Origin: Methylobacterium hispanicum
Lineage (GTDB): Bacteria > Pseudomonadota > Alphaproteobacteria > Rhizobiales > Beijerinckiaceae
NCBI RefSeq assembly: GCF_022179285.1
Contig: NZ_BPQO01000045.1
Location: 1 to 38,281 of the forward strand
DNA length: 38,281 bases
Direction of reading: 5' to 3'
The translations under genes were made by a program, and so were the position numbers. Positions 8,821-16,329 of the stretch are shown here, one piece after another. How positions within the stretch are numbered: the stretch's first letter is position 1; each line of letters opens with the position of its first letter. The notes under the pieces were generated by a model. It was not told the DNA's origin and made no database searches. It saw only the letters and a program-made list of their open reading frames with translations.

Positions 8821-9522
8821 ATGCGCGCGCTCGTACTCGGTTCGCTGACCTGCCTGATCGCTCTGCCCTCGGCGGTTCTGGCGATGCCGGAACCCCAGCC
8901 GCTGGCGTCCCTGGCGTCGGCGATCTATTCCGCGGCCGACGCGGACGGGGACGGGCTCGTGACGCGGACCGAACTCGACGCGGCCCTGGTCTCGTTCTCG
9001 GATCGCACGCAACCCGATTTCGAGCGGGACTGGGCGACGATGCTGCGGGTCGCCGGCGTCGATAAACGGGCGGACCGCGTCGACTTCCCCGCCGCGGTGC
9101 GCGGCGCGCTGGGCCTGTACGGACGAGCTGACGCGGACGGCGACGACCGGGTCACCGAGGCCGAGAAGCTGGCTCTCGTCGCCACCTTGCCCGAAGACGA
9201 CCGCGACGCGGCTCTGGAGCTGATGGCGAGCTCGGACGCTGACATGGACGGCGTCGTCGATCCGACTGAACTCGCCAACGTCCGTCAGGAGGTCGAGAAC
9301 TACCTCGCCGCGCAGGCGGTGGACCCGGATGCGGTCCCGGCGGACGGCGTCGTCCTCAAGGTGGATACGCTGGCCCGCTTCGTCGAGCGGGCCGAAGCCC
9401 TCAAGGCCGACACCCTGCGTCGATTCGAACGCGTCGCCGCGAACGGCTGTTCCGCCCAGGTCGCGCTGCTTCGGGCCGACGCCGATCGCGTCGCCGAGGC
9501 CGTCGCTCCCGACGCCCGATAG
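8821..9522 (+). CDS. Exported EF-hand calcium-binding protein 2
   Basis: 233 residues, ATG with GGAG upstream. Signal peptide of about 21 residues ending AVLA. EF-hand-like loops: DADGDGLVTRTE near 40, DADGDDRVTEAE near 103 and DADMDGVVDPTE near 140. Length, loop spacing and the motif ERDW(A/S) after the first loop match the preceding protein, so the pair arose by tandem duplication. The C-terminus differs (a lone Cys near residue 211). Role unknown beyond likely periplasmic calcium binding. Confidence 0.88.
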   Translation: MRALVLGSLTCLIALPSAVLAMPEPQPLASLASAIYSAADADGDGLVTRTELDAALVSFSDRTQPDFERDWATMLRVAGVDKRADRVDFPAAVRGALGLYGRADADGDDRVTEAEKLALVATLPEDDRDAALELMASSDADMDGVVDPTELANVRQEVENYLAAQAVDPDAVPADGVVLKVDTLARFVERAEALKADTLRRFERVAANGCSAQVALLRADADRVAEAVAPDAR

Positions 9523-9529
9523 GGTGGGG

Positions 9530-9545
9530 GGCCCGCGCCCCGGGA
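9530..9545 (+). terminator. Short GC hairpin after EF-hand pair
   Basis: GGGGC-CCGC-GCCCC just after the stop at 9522 and before the convergent gene ending at 9669. Small stem, no T-run; it is a weak call. Confidence 0.25.
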
Positions 9546-9668
9546 CCGCGGAGGCTTCACCCGACTTCTGGGCCCGCACCTCGTCTTCGCCACCGCAGCC
9601 TCGCAGAGCTGCGACCTTCGCGCTGCGCGCGGCAAGCGGCCCAGGCAGCTCGCTTGGTCGGGACGTCT

Positions 9669-10565
9669 CTACCGTCCGTCCGAGCGTCCGACGATCTGCG
9701 AGATCTCGTACGCATCCTGATAGCGCCCGCCAAGCCGGAGATAGTCGTTCTCCAGCGGCTCGACGATCTCGCGGGCCCGCAACAGCGGAGGAAATCCAAA
9801 CTTCGCCGACCCAAGGGCGTCGAGGCGGAGCGCAGCCCAGGTGAAGGCGAGGCAGTCGGAAACCTGCGAGCGGCTGCCGGCACCAGAAGACGTCTTGCCG
9901 CAGGCGGCCTGATTCTCCTTCAGGCCGGCCATGCCGGATTCGGCGTACACGCCGTTGGCCCGGGCCACCCCGCGCTTGGCGATGGCCGCCACGTCGTCGC
10001 CGCCGGGCTGCCTCGCCGACGGAGCAGTCTTCAAGTGATCCCCGACGAAGCCACCCAGCCACGTGCGGAGATGCGCATGGAGTAAACTCCCGTGCTTCGA
10101 TCCGGCCTCGTAATTGATCTCGTCGAGCTTCCAGCCTCCGCCCTCCATGACGAAGGTGTAGTGCTGCCGCTGCTCGACCGGCATGCCGTCGACCGTGGCC
10201 TTGACGATAGCCTCGACCACGGCCCGCCGTCCGTCGTTCCGGATCGTGCGCACGGCCTCGTACCTGCTCGGGGCCGTCACACTTTGCCTGCCCGTGAAGA
10301 CGTCGGCGTCGAAGAAGTTGCCCTTGGTGGACGCGGCCCGCGTCCACGACAGCACCAAGTCCTCGGACAGGAGGCGGTCCATCGCGGCCGAGCGCTTGAA
10401 GCCGAAGATTTCCTGCTCGCCGCCGCGTCGATCGTAGGAGACGATCTCCTTGAAGACGGGTTCGGGGGAGGGGGCTTGGGCGCGTTGGGCCTTGCCCTGG
10501 GCGGCGCCGGCCGTCGCCAGAATCGAGCAGACCACGAAGGGCCGGAGGACGGATGACGACATCAT
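9669..10565 (-). CDS. Exported protein of unknown function
   Basis: 298 residues with a strong ribosome site (GGAGG) before a double ATG. Residues 1-25 form a signal peptide (ATAGAAQG). The middle part, about 60-150, has alternating strands with VRTIRNDGRRAVVEAIVKATVDG and QRQHYTFVMEGGGWKLDEINYE, the pattern of a lipocalin- or NTF2-like exported domain in which a mutant or damaged substrate is bound; no family could be named. Two Cys (near 219 and 235) could pair. It follows the gene at 10578-10952 by 12 bases on the same strand, so the two are likely co-transcribed. Confidence 0.75.
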   Translation of the reverse strand: MMSSSVLRPFVVCSILATAGAAQGKAQRAQAPSPEPVFKEIVSYDRRGGEQEIFGFKRSAAMDRLLSEDLVLSWTRAASTKGNFFDADVFTGRQSVTAPSRYEAVRTIRNDGRRAVVEAIVKATVDGMPVEQRQHYTFVMEGGGWKLDEINYEAGSKHGSLLHAHLRTWLGGFVGDHLKTAPSARQPGGDDVAAIAKRGVARANGVYAESGMAGLKENQAACGKTSSGAGSRSQVSDCLAFTWAALRLDALGSAKFGFPPLLRAREIVEPLENDYLRLGGRYQDAYEISQIVGRSDGR

Positions 10566-10577
10566 CGCGGCCTCCTC

Positions 10578-10952
10578 TCAGCCCCGCATGCCGGAGCCGG
10601 GACGGCAGCGCCGGTAGGAGCCGAAGTCGTTGCCGTTGATCCGGAGGGAAAGCGTCTCGCCGCTCAGCGCGGCGACGACGGTGGCGGCTTTCGTGCCGTC
10701 GGTGAAGCCGCAGGAGCCGCGCCATGTGACGACGTCGCCGGAGCGGGCCACGCTTTTGAAGTTGCAGGAGAACTCGTCGCCGGCCATGCCGAGGGGCACG
10801 ATCTTGAGTGCGCCGTCCATCGGCCGGCACATCCGTGGATTGGGCGACCAGTCGCCGACGATGGTCCGACCGGCGGCCATGACAGGGGCGGGGACGCAGG
10901 CAAGCGTGGCGGCCAACGTAACGACGGCAAGGACGATCGGGCGCGAAGGCAT
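10578..10952 (-). CDS. Small exported cysteine-containing protein of unknown function
   Basis: 124 residues. Signal peptide of about 26 residues ending PVMA. The mature part has four cysteines (42, 63, 81, 116), enough for two disulfides, and begins IVGDWSPNPRMCRPMDG, a pattern seen in small periplasmic proteins that start with a GxW strand. Start chosen at the Met before the signal peptide; the ribosome site is weak (AGG). The open frame continues far upstream but without coding character. First gene of a two-gene unit with the one ending at 9669. Function unknown. Confidence 0.7.
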   Translation of the reverse strand: MPSRPIVLAVVTLAATLACVPAPVMAAGRTIVGDWSPNPRMCRPMDGALKIVPLGMAGDEFSCNFKSVARSGDVVTWRGSCGFTDGTKAATVVAALSGETLSLRINGNDFGSYRRCRPGSGMRG

Positions 10953-11112
10953 GGCGGAAACCTGGAGGCCGAGGATCGGCGTACTCTCAACGTAGCAAGC
11001 GATTGCTGCCGATCCCTGCGCGGAATCCGTAAAATTATCCGCGCCCGCCCCGGAGGATCCGTAGTCGATCGGCTTCCTCCCTGTGGATACCCACTTCCTT
11101 GCAGGGCCGTCC

Positions 11113-11232
11113 ATGTTGATCAATGAGATGCAGCAGCATCGGCGGCGTGCCGAGGCCGATTCCGCGAGCGAGAAGATGACGGCCTTCACGGCCATTGTCG
11201 CCGAGTGCCTTCGCATCAAATGCGGACGATGA
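11113..11232 (+). CDS. 39-residue ORF coupled to metallophosphoesterase
   Basis: Reads MLINEMQQHRRRAEADSASE and ends LRIKCGR. It is charged, helical and has two Cys. Its TGA overlaps the ATG of the next gene in the arrangement ATGA at 11229-11232, the usual sign of translational coupling. The ribosome site is poor (CAGGG). A longer form from GTG near 11083 is possible. I do not recognise it; it may be a real small protein or only a leader that helps translate the enzyme. Confidence 0.4.
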   Translation: MLINEMQQHRRRAEADSASEKMTAFTAIVAECLRIKCGR

Positions 11233-12266
11233 GGATCCTGGGACTTTCCGACATCCACGGCCGCAAGGGAGCGGTCGAGCGCCTGCGCGAGCTGGAAAGC
11301 AACCGATTCGACGCCCTGTTGGTCGCGGGCGACATCGGGAACGGACTGGAGAGCGCGATCGCGGTGATGGAAATCCTGGCGACCTTCGGCTGCCCGGTCC
11401 TGTACGTGTTCGGCAACCACGATCTCGATCTGCCGTACGACCATCGCTTCGCCGATGGATGCCAGCACCTGCATGGCGGCGTGATTGATATCGGCGGGCT
11501 CGCCTTCGCCGGGTACAGCGGATTGCCCGCCCATTGGGGTCGGAACCCCATCGCGGCCATGGCCAGGACGGAAGTCGAGAGGCGGCACGCCGGGATGTTG
11601 GCCACACTCGCCGACCTTGAGGCTGAGCAGGCGGATGCACTGGCGCGCCTGACGAGCGGATACCCCGATGTTTCAGCGGGCAGGTCGAAGGCCGGCGGCG
11701 CGGTCGACGCGCCCGCCCAGTCCGAGCGTAGCCGCTCCGAAGCCGCCCGCCTACGGGATGAGGCGCGGATCCGGAGGCCGTTGCAGACCTTCCTCGCCGA
11801 CAAGGCATACGCAGCCTACCAGCGAGATGCCGGAGCAGCCGACCTCGCCGCCCTCGACCGGAACCGCGCCGAGCTATCGGCGCTCGTCGCCGGGCGGGAT
11901 CCGCGGAACGTGGTCGTCGTTACCCACGAACGGCAATCCGACACGGGCCGCGACATGCCGGGCATCGGCCTGTTCCTCTTCGGCCATCGTCACGGCTTCG
12001 CTCATACGGCGTACAAAGGCTCCCGCTTCGTGAACGTGAGCGCCCTCGACCGGCTCGAGACCGTGATGCCGGCCGGCAGCCGGGCTGGGCCGGGCTTCAT
12101 CCGATCCCTTCGGCGCGCCGACTTCGGGTCTTACGTGATCCTGGAGCGGGTCGGGACCGAGATGGTCACGGCCACATCCCGCCGCCTCCATGCCGATCCA
12201 GAGGGCTGGGCCCCTTATCGGGGCATTCAGATGCCGTTTCCGATGATCCCGCAAGGTGATCCGTGA
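11229..12266 (+). CDS. Calcineurin-like metallophosphoesterase
   Basis: 345 residues. All metal-binding motifs are present: DIHG (Asp8, His10), GDIGNG (Asp35), GNHD (Asn63, His64), a later VVTHE and FGHRHG. Such enzymes use two metal ions to hydrolyse phosphomono- or diesters; substrates range from nucleotides to DNA and cannot be told from the sequence. Between GNHD and the last histidines lies an unusually long helical, Ala/Arg-rich insert (about residues 110-230). Start placed at 11229, where MRILGLSDIHG is typical for the family and the ATGA overlap supports it; 11220 (ATG) and 11205 (GTG) are in frame too. No signal peptide. Confidence 0.88.
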   Translation: MRILGLSDIHGRKGAVERLRELESNRFDALLVAGDIGNGLESAIAVMEILATFGCPVLYVFGNHDLDLPYDHRFADGCQHLHGGVIDIGGLAFAGYSGLPAHWGRNPIAAMARTEVERRHAGMLATLADLEAEQADALARLTSGYPDVSAGRSKAGGAVDAPAQSERSRSEAARLRDEARIRRPLQTFLADKAYAAYQRDAGAADLAALDRNRAELSALVAGRDPRNVVVVTHERQSDTGRDMPGIGLFLFGHRHGFAHTAYKGSRFVNVSALDRLETVMPAGSRAGPGFIRSLRRADFGSYVILERVGTEMVTATSRRLHADPEGWAPYRGIQMPFPMIPQGDP

Positions 12267-12277
12267 GCGGCTCTCGT

Positions 12278-12295
12278 CCGACCGCCAACGGTCGG
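12278..12295 (+). terminator. Hairpin after metallophosphoesterase
   Basis: Perfect 7-bp stem CCGACCG / CGGTCGG with loop CCAA, 11 bases after the stop and before a convergent gene. No T-run; likely a terminator or mRNA-stabilising hairpin. Confidence 0.45.
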
Positions 12296-12425
12296 CGCCC
12301 GCCCGTATTCGGCGATCAGCGAGAGGAGCGGGCTCAGTACCGAAACGGAGCCGGCTGGCTCTTTCGCTCGCGCTCGGCGCGCTTGAGGCAAGCCAGCCGG
12401 AAGCGCACCCCTGCATCGTCGTATG

Positions 12426-13379
12426 TCAGATCCGGTTCGCGACCCAGTCGCCGAGCCCCAGACGCACGACGAGTTCCGCGATCCTGGGGCCGTCCCAGAC
12501 CAGCACCGGCAGATCCTCGGGCGGTACGAGGACGCCCTTCGGGGTGTGGACCGCGAAGATCATGCGGGCGTAGCGGTCCCGTCGGGCGGAGAAGCGGCCG
12601 ATGTAGTCGTCGAGCACCCTCTGCCCGGCCGTACTCTTAACCTGGACGAAGGCGATCTCTTGCAGGGCCGCGTTCTCGACCTCGACGTCGATCCCCTCGG
12701 TCGAACCTCCGAGCTTGGCGATCCGCGCCCATCCGGACCGGGAGAGGACGAGGTCGACGAGGAGTTCGAAGTCCTTGTCCCGGAGGCGCGCGACCAGAGC
12801 CGCGACCGCCCTGACGTAGGCTCCGCGCGCCTCGGCCGCCTCGACCACGACCGGATCCTCCTCGTCCGCGATGATCCGGAGGATCTCATTCGATCCTCCG
12901 GGAGCGCAGACGGTACCCTGGAAGCCCGCGGTCGAGCCGATCACGCCTGGGAGATCCGACAACGCGAGATGCCGTCCTCCGAGCGACCGGTTCGACCAGG
13001 GGCGCTCGCAGGTCAGCCAGAAGTGGCCGAGCGAACCGCTCTCGCCCGCGGGATTGAGCGTGACGCCGTCGGACACCGTGCACCACCACAGGCAGCCGTC
13101 CTGGTAGGCCACCCAGAGGTGCTGGCTGGGTCGGACGAGCACGTCGCGGATCGCGTTGAAGTCCTGCGTGGCTCCCCGCTTCTTGCCGTACTCGGCCCGG
13201 ATCGAGGCCTCGATGCCCGCCAGATCCGCTGCTTCGATCAGGGCGTCGGGCACGTCCTTCCAGCCGAAGTGGATCTCGTTCCGCCCGAGGGCCGCCTTCC
13301 ACCAGCGGCCGCCGGCGCCGAGCTTCACATAGCGGACGGACGTCGGCAGGCCGGATCCGGCCGCGGCAGCAGCATTCAT
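12426..13379 (-). CDS. Mrr-like restriction endonuclease with N-terminal reader-like domain
   Basis: 317 residues; ATG with AGGAG upstream. The C-terminal half (about 195-317) is an Mrr-type PD-(D/E)XK nuclease: DFELL (Glu205), EGIDVEV (Asp231) and VQVKST (Gln246, Lys248), the classic GxD-x(n)-QxK pattern. The N-terminal half (about 12-150) is rich in Trp: GGRWWKAAL, IHFGWKDVP and HLWVAYQDG, which recalls the PUA/EVE-like folds that flip and read modified bases. Such fusions are usually modification-dependent (type IV) restriction enzymes that cut foreign methylated or hydroxymethylated DNA. No methylase lies beside it, which fits a type IV enzyme. The domain call for the N-terminus is inference. 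Confidence 0.8.
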   Translation of the reverse strand: MNAAAAAGSGLPTSVRYVKLGAGGRWWKAALGRNEIHFGWKDVPDALIEAADLAGIEASIRAEYGKKRGATQDFNAIRDVLVRPSQHLWVAYQDGCLWWCTVSDGVTLNPAGESGSLGHFWLTCERPWSNRSLGGRHLALSDLPGVIGSTAGFQGTVCAPGGSNEILRIIADEEDPVVVEAAEARGAYVRAVAALVARLRDKDFELLVDLVLSRSGWARIAKLGGSTEGIDVEVENAALQEIAFVQVKSTAGQRVLDDYIGRFSARRDRYARMIFAVHTPKGVLVPPEDLPVLVWDGPRIAELVVRLGLGDWVANRI

Positions 13380-13464
13380 CGCGATCTCCTTGGCCGCACG
13401 CGGTTCACGGGGCCGTATCGGGCGGTTGTCGAGACATAAACCACCGAGGCCCTATGCTGGCGGC

Positions 13465-14118
13465 ATGTGCAATCTCTACAGCCTCGTGACGTCCCAGGCC
13501 GGCATCCGGTCCGCGATGGACGTCGACGACGACCGTACGGGCAACCTGCCGCCGCTGCCGGGCATTTTCCCCGATCAGCTGGCGCCAGTCGTGCGCGCGA
13601 CCGGGAGCGGCCGCAGCCTCGAAATGATGCGATGGGGCTTCCCCTCGCCCTCCGGCAAGGGGCCTCAGCATCCCGTGACGAACGTCCGCAACGTCGCGTC
13701 TCCGTTCTGGCGGCCCTGGCTGAAGCCCGCCTACCGCTGCCTGGTCCCGGCCTCCTCGTTCAGCGAATACGCCGACACCAAGCCCCGGAAGACGCCGGTC
13801 TGGTTCGCGCTCGCCGACGATCGTCCGCTCTTCGCCTTCGCCGGCATCTGGCGGCCCTGGACCGGGATCCGGGGCCCGAAGCGCGACGAACCCGTCGAGG
13901 AGGAGCATCTGCTCTTCAGCTTCCTCACGACCGAGGCGAACGGCGTCGTCGGTCCCGTCCACCCGAAGGCGATGCCGGTCCTGCTGACGACCGCGGAGGA
14001 ATGGCGGACGTGGCTCGAAGCGCCCGCGGACGAGGCGCTCGCCCTCCAGAGGCCTCTGCCCGACGACCGGATGAAGGAGGTGGCCCGCGGCGGTCGGCGC
14101 GATGGGGCCGACGATTGA
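13465..14118 (+). CDS. yedK: SRAP-domain protein (YedK/HMCES family)
   Basis: 217 residues, starting MCNLYS. After removal of Met1, Cys2 is the residue that forms a thiazolidine DNA-protein crosslink with abasic sites in single-stranded DNA. Other conserved sites are present: Asn in TNVRN (about 73-76), Glu101 in SFSEY and His166 in GPVHPKAMPVLL. The family shields abasic sites during replication and is often found near DNA repair and mobile genes. Start at 13465 is fixed by the need for Cys at position 2; the upstream extension is not part of it. It is divergent from the Mrr-like nuclease with 85 bases between, so the two may share control. Confidence 0.93.
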   Translation: MCNLYSLVTSQAGIRSAMDVDDDRTGNLPPLPGIFPDQLAPVVRATGSGRSLEMMRWGFPSPSGKGPQHPVTNVRNVASPFWRPWLKPAYRCLVPASSFSEYADTKPRKTPVWFALADDRPLFAFAGIWRPWTGIRGPKRDEPVEEEHLLFSFLTTEANGVVGPVHPKAMPVLLTTAEEWRTWLEAPADEALALQRPLPDDRMKEVARGGRRDGADD

Positions 14119-14162
14119 GGCAACCCGGAGCGGCCGGTTAACGTTCACTGCCTAGCTTACGC

Positions 14163-14327
14163 ATGTCCCATGCCGAGATCGCCATGCCCGTCCTGTCCGC
14201 CGTCCTCGTCGCGTCGTCCTTCGCCGTTGCATCCTTGGACTTGCGCAAGTCTTGGGCCGAGCAGGCGATAGGCCTCGCGTTGATCTCCGGCCTCGTGCTG
14301 GCCGGAGCCAGCATCTGCAGCTGCTGA
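14163..14327 (+). CDS. Small hydrophobic protein, 54 residues
   Basis: Begins MSHAEIAMPVLSAV and ends GASICSC. Two hydrophobic stretches (about 7-24 and 35-52) separated by LDLRKSWAEQ suggest a small inner-membrane hairpin. Lies 44 bases after the SRAP gene on the same strand. No clear ribosome site. Codon use is GC-ending like real genes here. Function unknown. Confidence 0.45.
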   Translation: MSHAEIAMPVLSAVLVASSFAVASLDLRKSWAEQAIGLALISGLVLAGASICSC

Positions 14328-14475
14328 CGCTTCGAACCCGACGCCCGTTGACTTGCGATGCTTTGTTCCGCAGCATGCGTTCGCAGGAACCTCGGCCGGT
14401 AGGCTTGGGTTGATCTAGTCAGCCGACCGCCATCGGAATGCAGGACCGGCGACGCTCGAAGCCGGTGCAATACCC

Positions 14476-14952
14476 ATGCTCAACGACCGCCAGCGCATCG
14501 AACTCGCGCTGCCCGCCTATCTGCTGTTCGCGCTCAGCAAGTTGCCTGGCGCATTCACGCCGGCCGACCCGACCTTGGCCGACCGAGCACAGGCCGACAT
14601 CTCCGAACTGCGTGACAACCTGCGCACCGCCTGCCTCGAGCCGCTCGCCGATCTGACGACGCGCAAGCGGCAGGCGATCGTGCGTCGGCTCGACCGCGTC
14701 GCCAAGGACATCGTAGCCGGATGGGCGAACCAGTCCGCGCTCAGCCTCGTGCTGACGCACTGGTACTTCCTGAAGGACCTGCTCGACCGCGAGGTGCTGA
14801 TCCTCTGGCAGGACTCGGCGATGGATCGGGCCGTGCACGTCCTCCTGCCGATGTTCGAGCACGGCTTCGACGAGCGGAAGCGCGACGCCGGAGCCCAGGA
14901 GCAAGCCGGCCGGCTGCTCGCCCGTCTGCGAGCCGAGGGGTTGTACGCCTGA
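14476..14952 (+). CDS. Conserved-looking hypothetical protein
   Basis: 158 residues, all-helical, no signal peptide or membrane segment. Contains LTTRKRQAIVRRLDRVAKDI and LTHWYFLKDLLDREVLILW, which gives amphipathic helices. I do not recognise a family. No good ribosome site precedes the ATG; a different in-frame start was not found. Flanked by a small membrane protein and a lipoprotein gene, which gives no hint of role. Confidence 0.65.
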   Translation: MLNDRQRIELALPAYLLFALSKLPGAFTPADPTLADRAQADISELRDNLRTACLEPLADLTTRKRQAIVRRLDRVAKDIVAGWANQSALSLVLTHWYFLKDLLDREVLILWQDSAMDRAVHVLLPMFEHGFDERKRDAGAQEQAGRLLARLRAEGLYA

Positions 14953-15150
14953 CGGGACATGCAGGCGGCAACCTCCACGCCCGCACGGACGGAAGACGCC
15001 CCCACACGAACGTAGGCGCCGGCGCGTGATCATCTCGAGTGCGACGGCGGGGTGGGAGGCGGCGGCCAGCATCCGGACTTCTCCCGGCGTACGTCGCGGC
15101 GAAAACTGCGTGTGGCACCGCGGCTACAGTCTCGGACGTCGGATTATGCA

Positions 15151-15165
15151 CTAGATAGAGTCTAG
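15151..15165 (+). promoter_or_regulatory. Inverted repeat in leader of lipoprotein gene
   Basis: CTAGA-TAGAG-TCTAG, perfect 5-bp arms, 16 bases ahead of the start codon and just before the ribosome site GGAGG (15171-15175). It could be an operator or a hairpin affecting translation. Confidence 0.3.
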
Positions 15166-15181
15166 GCTGTGGAGGCGTAGG

Positions 15182-16165
15182 ATGAGGGCCGTTGCAGCAC
15201 GGGTGTCGTGTGCGGCCTTGTTCGTCTTGGCCGGCGGCTGCTCCGTCTATCCGACCACCGACCAGAGCACCGGCTTCGACACCAGTCGCATCATACAGAA
15301 GATCCGCTGCCAGATGGGCCGGGCCGTTCGCGCCACGGCGATCGAGCACATCCGCCAGTTCGGTGACCGCATGGTCTACCCTGGAAAGACCGGCAAGCAA
15401 CTTGCCGCTGAAATCGAGGGTGGACGCCCGTACGATTCCTACGATCGCCGCCTCGTCATTCCGGAGATAAGAAGAAACTTTACCTACTATGATACAGCAA
15501 AGGTAGGCTACGACTTCAGCTTGGACAACAAGGAGCAGAACAAGCAATCCGTTGGCGGCGTGGTAACAAGACGATTCCTGAGGAGGGTGGATGCGCTTGG
15601 GTTGTTCGGAGAGAACGACCTTACCCGGCAGGTTCAGAGAAATTTCAGGATCCTGGACGAGTTCCGTCAACTCGGAAGCGACGCTTTCGCGGAGGAATGC
15701 GCGCCGGTACTTGCCGACCTCAGCATAAACATAGAATTTCCGATCGCCGGAAGGTTGCCGTTCGAGAACCTCGTGGACAGCTTCGTCGTCGCCAATGAAC
15801 GGCAGCATCTGCAGGGAGACGAGAAAACTCCGGCGATCCCGAAGATGGCGGATACCATCATGTTCACGACGAAGATCTCTCTGAACGTCGATCCTGCCGC
15901 CGCGTACAATCCGGTGGGGAGGGGAGTGCTGCCGTCGACCCTGGGGTTCAGCTTCAACAACATACGGACCGACTACCACAAGGTGATCGTCGCGATCGAG
16001 GTTCCGCAGCGCAAAGTGCTCGTCGATCAAGCGGGGATAGTCAGGCGGCTGCCGCTCTCCGACAGGGATCAAGTCAGCAGAACGCTGGACGAACAACGGG
16101 AACGCAACGTCCAGAACGCGATCGTGAAGATCGGCGACGCGCTTTCGTCAGGGCTACCGTTCTGA
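15182..16165 (+). CDS. Lipoprotein of unknown function
   Basis: 327 residues; ATG with GGAGG seven bases upstream. The lipobox LAGGC puts the lipidated Cys at residue 20, so the protein is anchored to a membrane facing the periplasm. The remainder has mixed strands and helices (INIEFPIAGRLPFENLVDSF, DTIMFTTKISLNVDP) and no domain I can name. GC content is lower than in neighbours, with AT-rich codons around 15450-15560, which may mean separate acquisition. The operon with the DyP/P450 genes starts 164 bases later on the same strand, but nothing ties the two. Confidence 0.8.
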   Translation: MRAVAARVSCAALFVLAGGCSVYPTTDQSTGFDTSRIIQKIRCQMGRAVRATAIEHIRQFGDRMVYPGKTGKQLAAEIEGGRPYDSYDRRLVIPEIRRNFTYYDTAKVGYDFSLDNKEQNKQSVGGVVTRRFLRRVDALGLFGENDLTRQVQRNFRILDEFRQLGSDAFAEECAPVLADLSINIEFPIAGRLPFENLVDSFVVANERQHLQGDEKTPAIPKMADTIMFTTKISLNVDPAAAYNPVGRGVLPSTLGFSFNNIRTDYHKVIVAIEVPQRKVLVDQAGIVRRLPLSDRDQVSRTLDEQRERNVQNAIVKIGDALSSGLPF

Positions 16166-16263
16166 TGCCCCGCACAACGGCGCTTCTTCAGCATCCATGT
16201 CGTCCGCACTCCCGGCGATCTGACAGCGTTGCGTGAAGCCTGTAATCGGTACGCCCCCGGACC

Positions 16264-16300
16264 TTGACACCGCAATCTGTTTAGCTGTGCACTCCGACGT
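16264..16300 (+). promoter_or_regulatory. Candidate promoter for the DyP/P450 operon
   Basis: A perfect -35 TTGACA at 16264-16269 lies 60 bases before the first gene of the operon. No good -10 is seen at 17 bases' spacing, so the call rests on the -35 and position only. Confidence 0.3.
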
Positions 16301-16329
16301 GCGTCGCGCTGGTCCAGCGGAAGGTTGCG

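Noticed and set aside
8092..10830. 912-codon open frame on the minus strand
   Set aside because: It runs antisense to both EF-hand genes and through the unknown exported genes; its product is Arg/Gly-rich low-complexity text, typical of a GC-rich shadow frame.
10953..11588. Upstream part of a long minus-strand frame before the small exported protein
   Set aside because: It is antisense to the phosphoesterase and would bury the signal peptide inside the protein.
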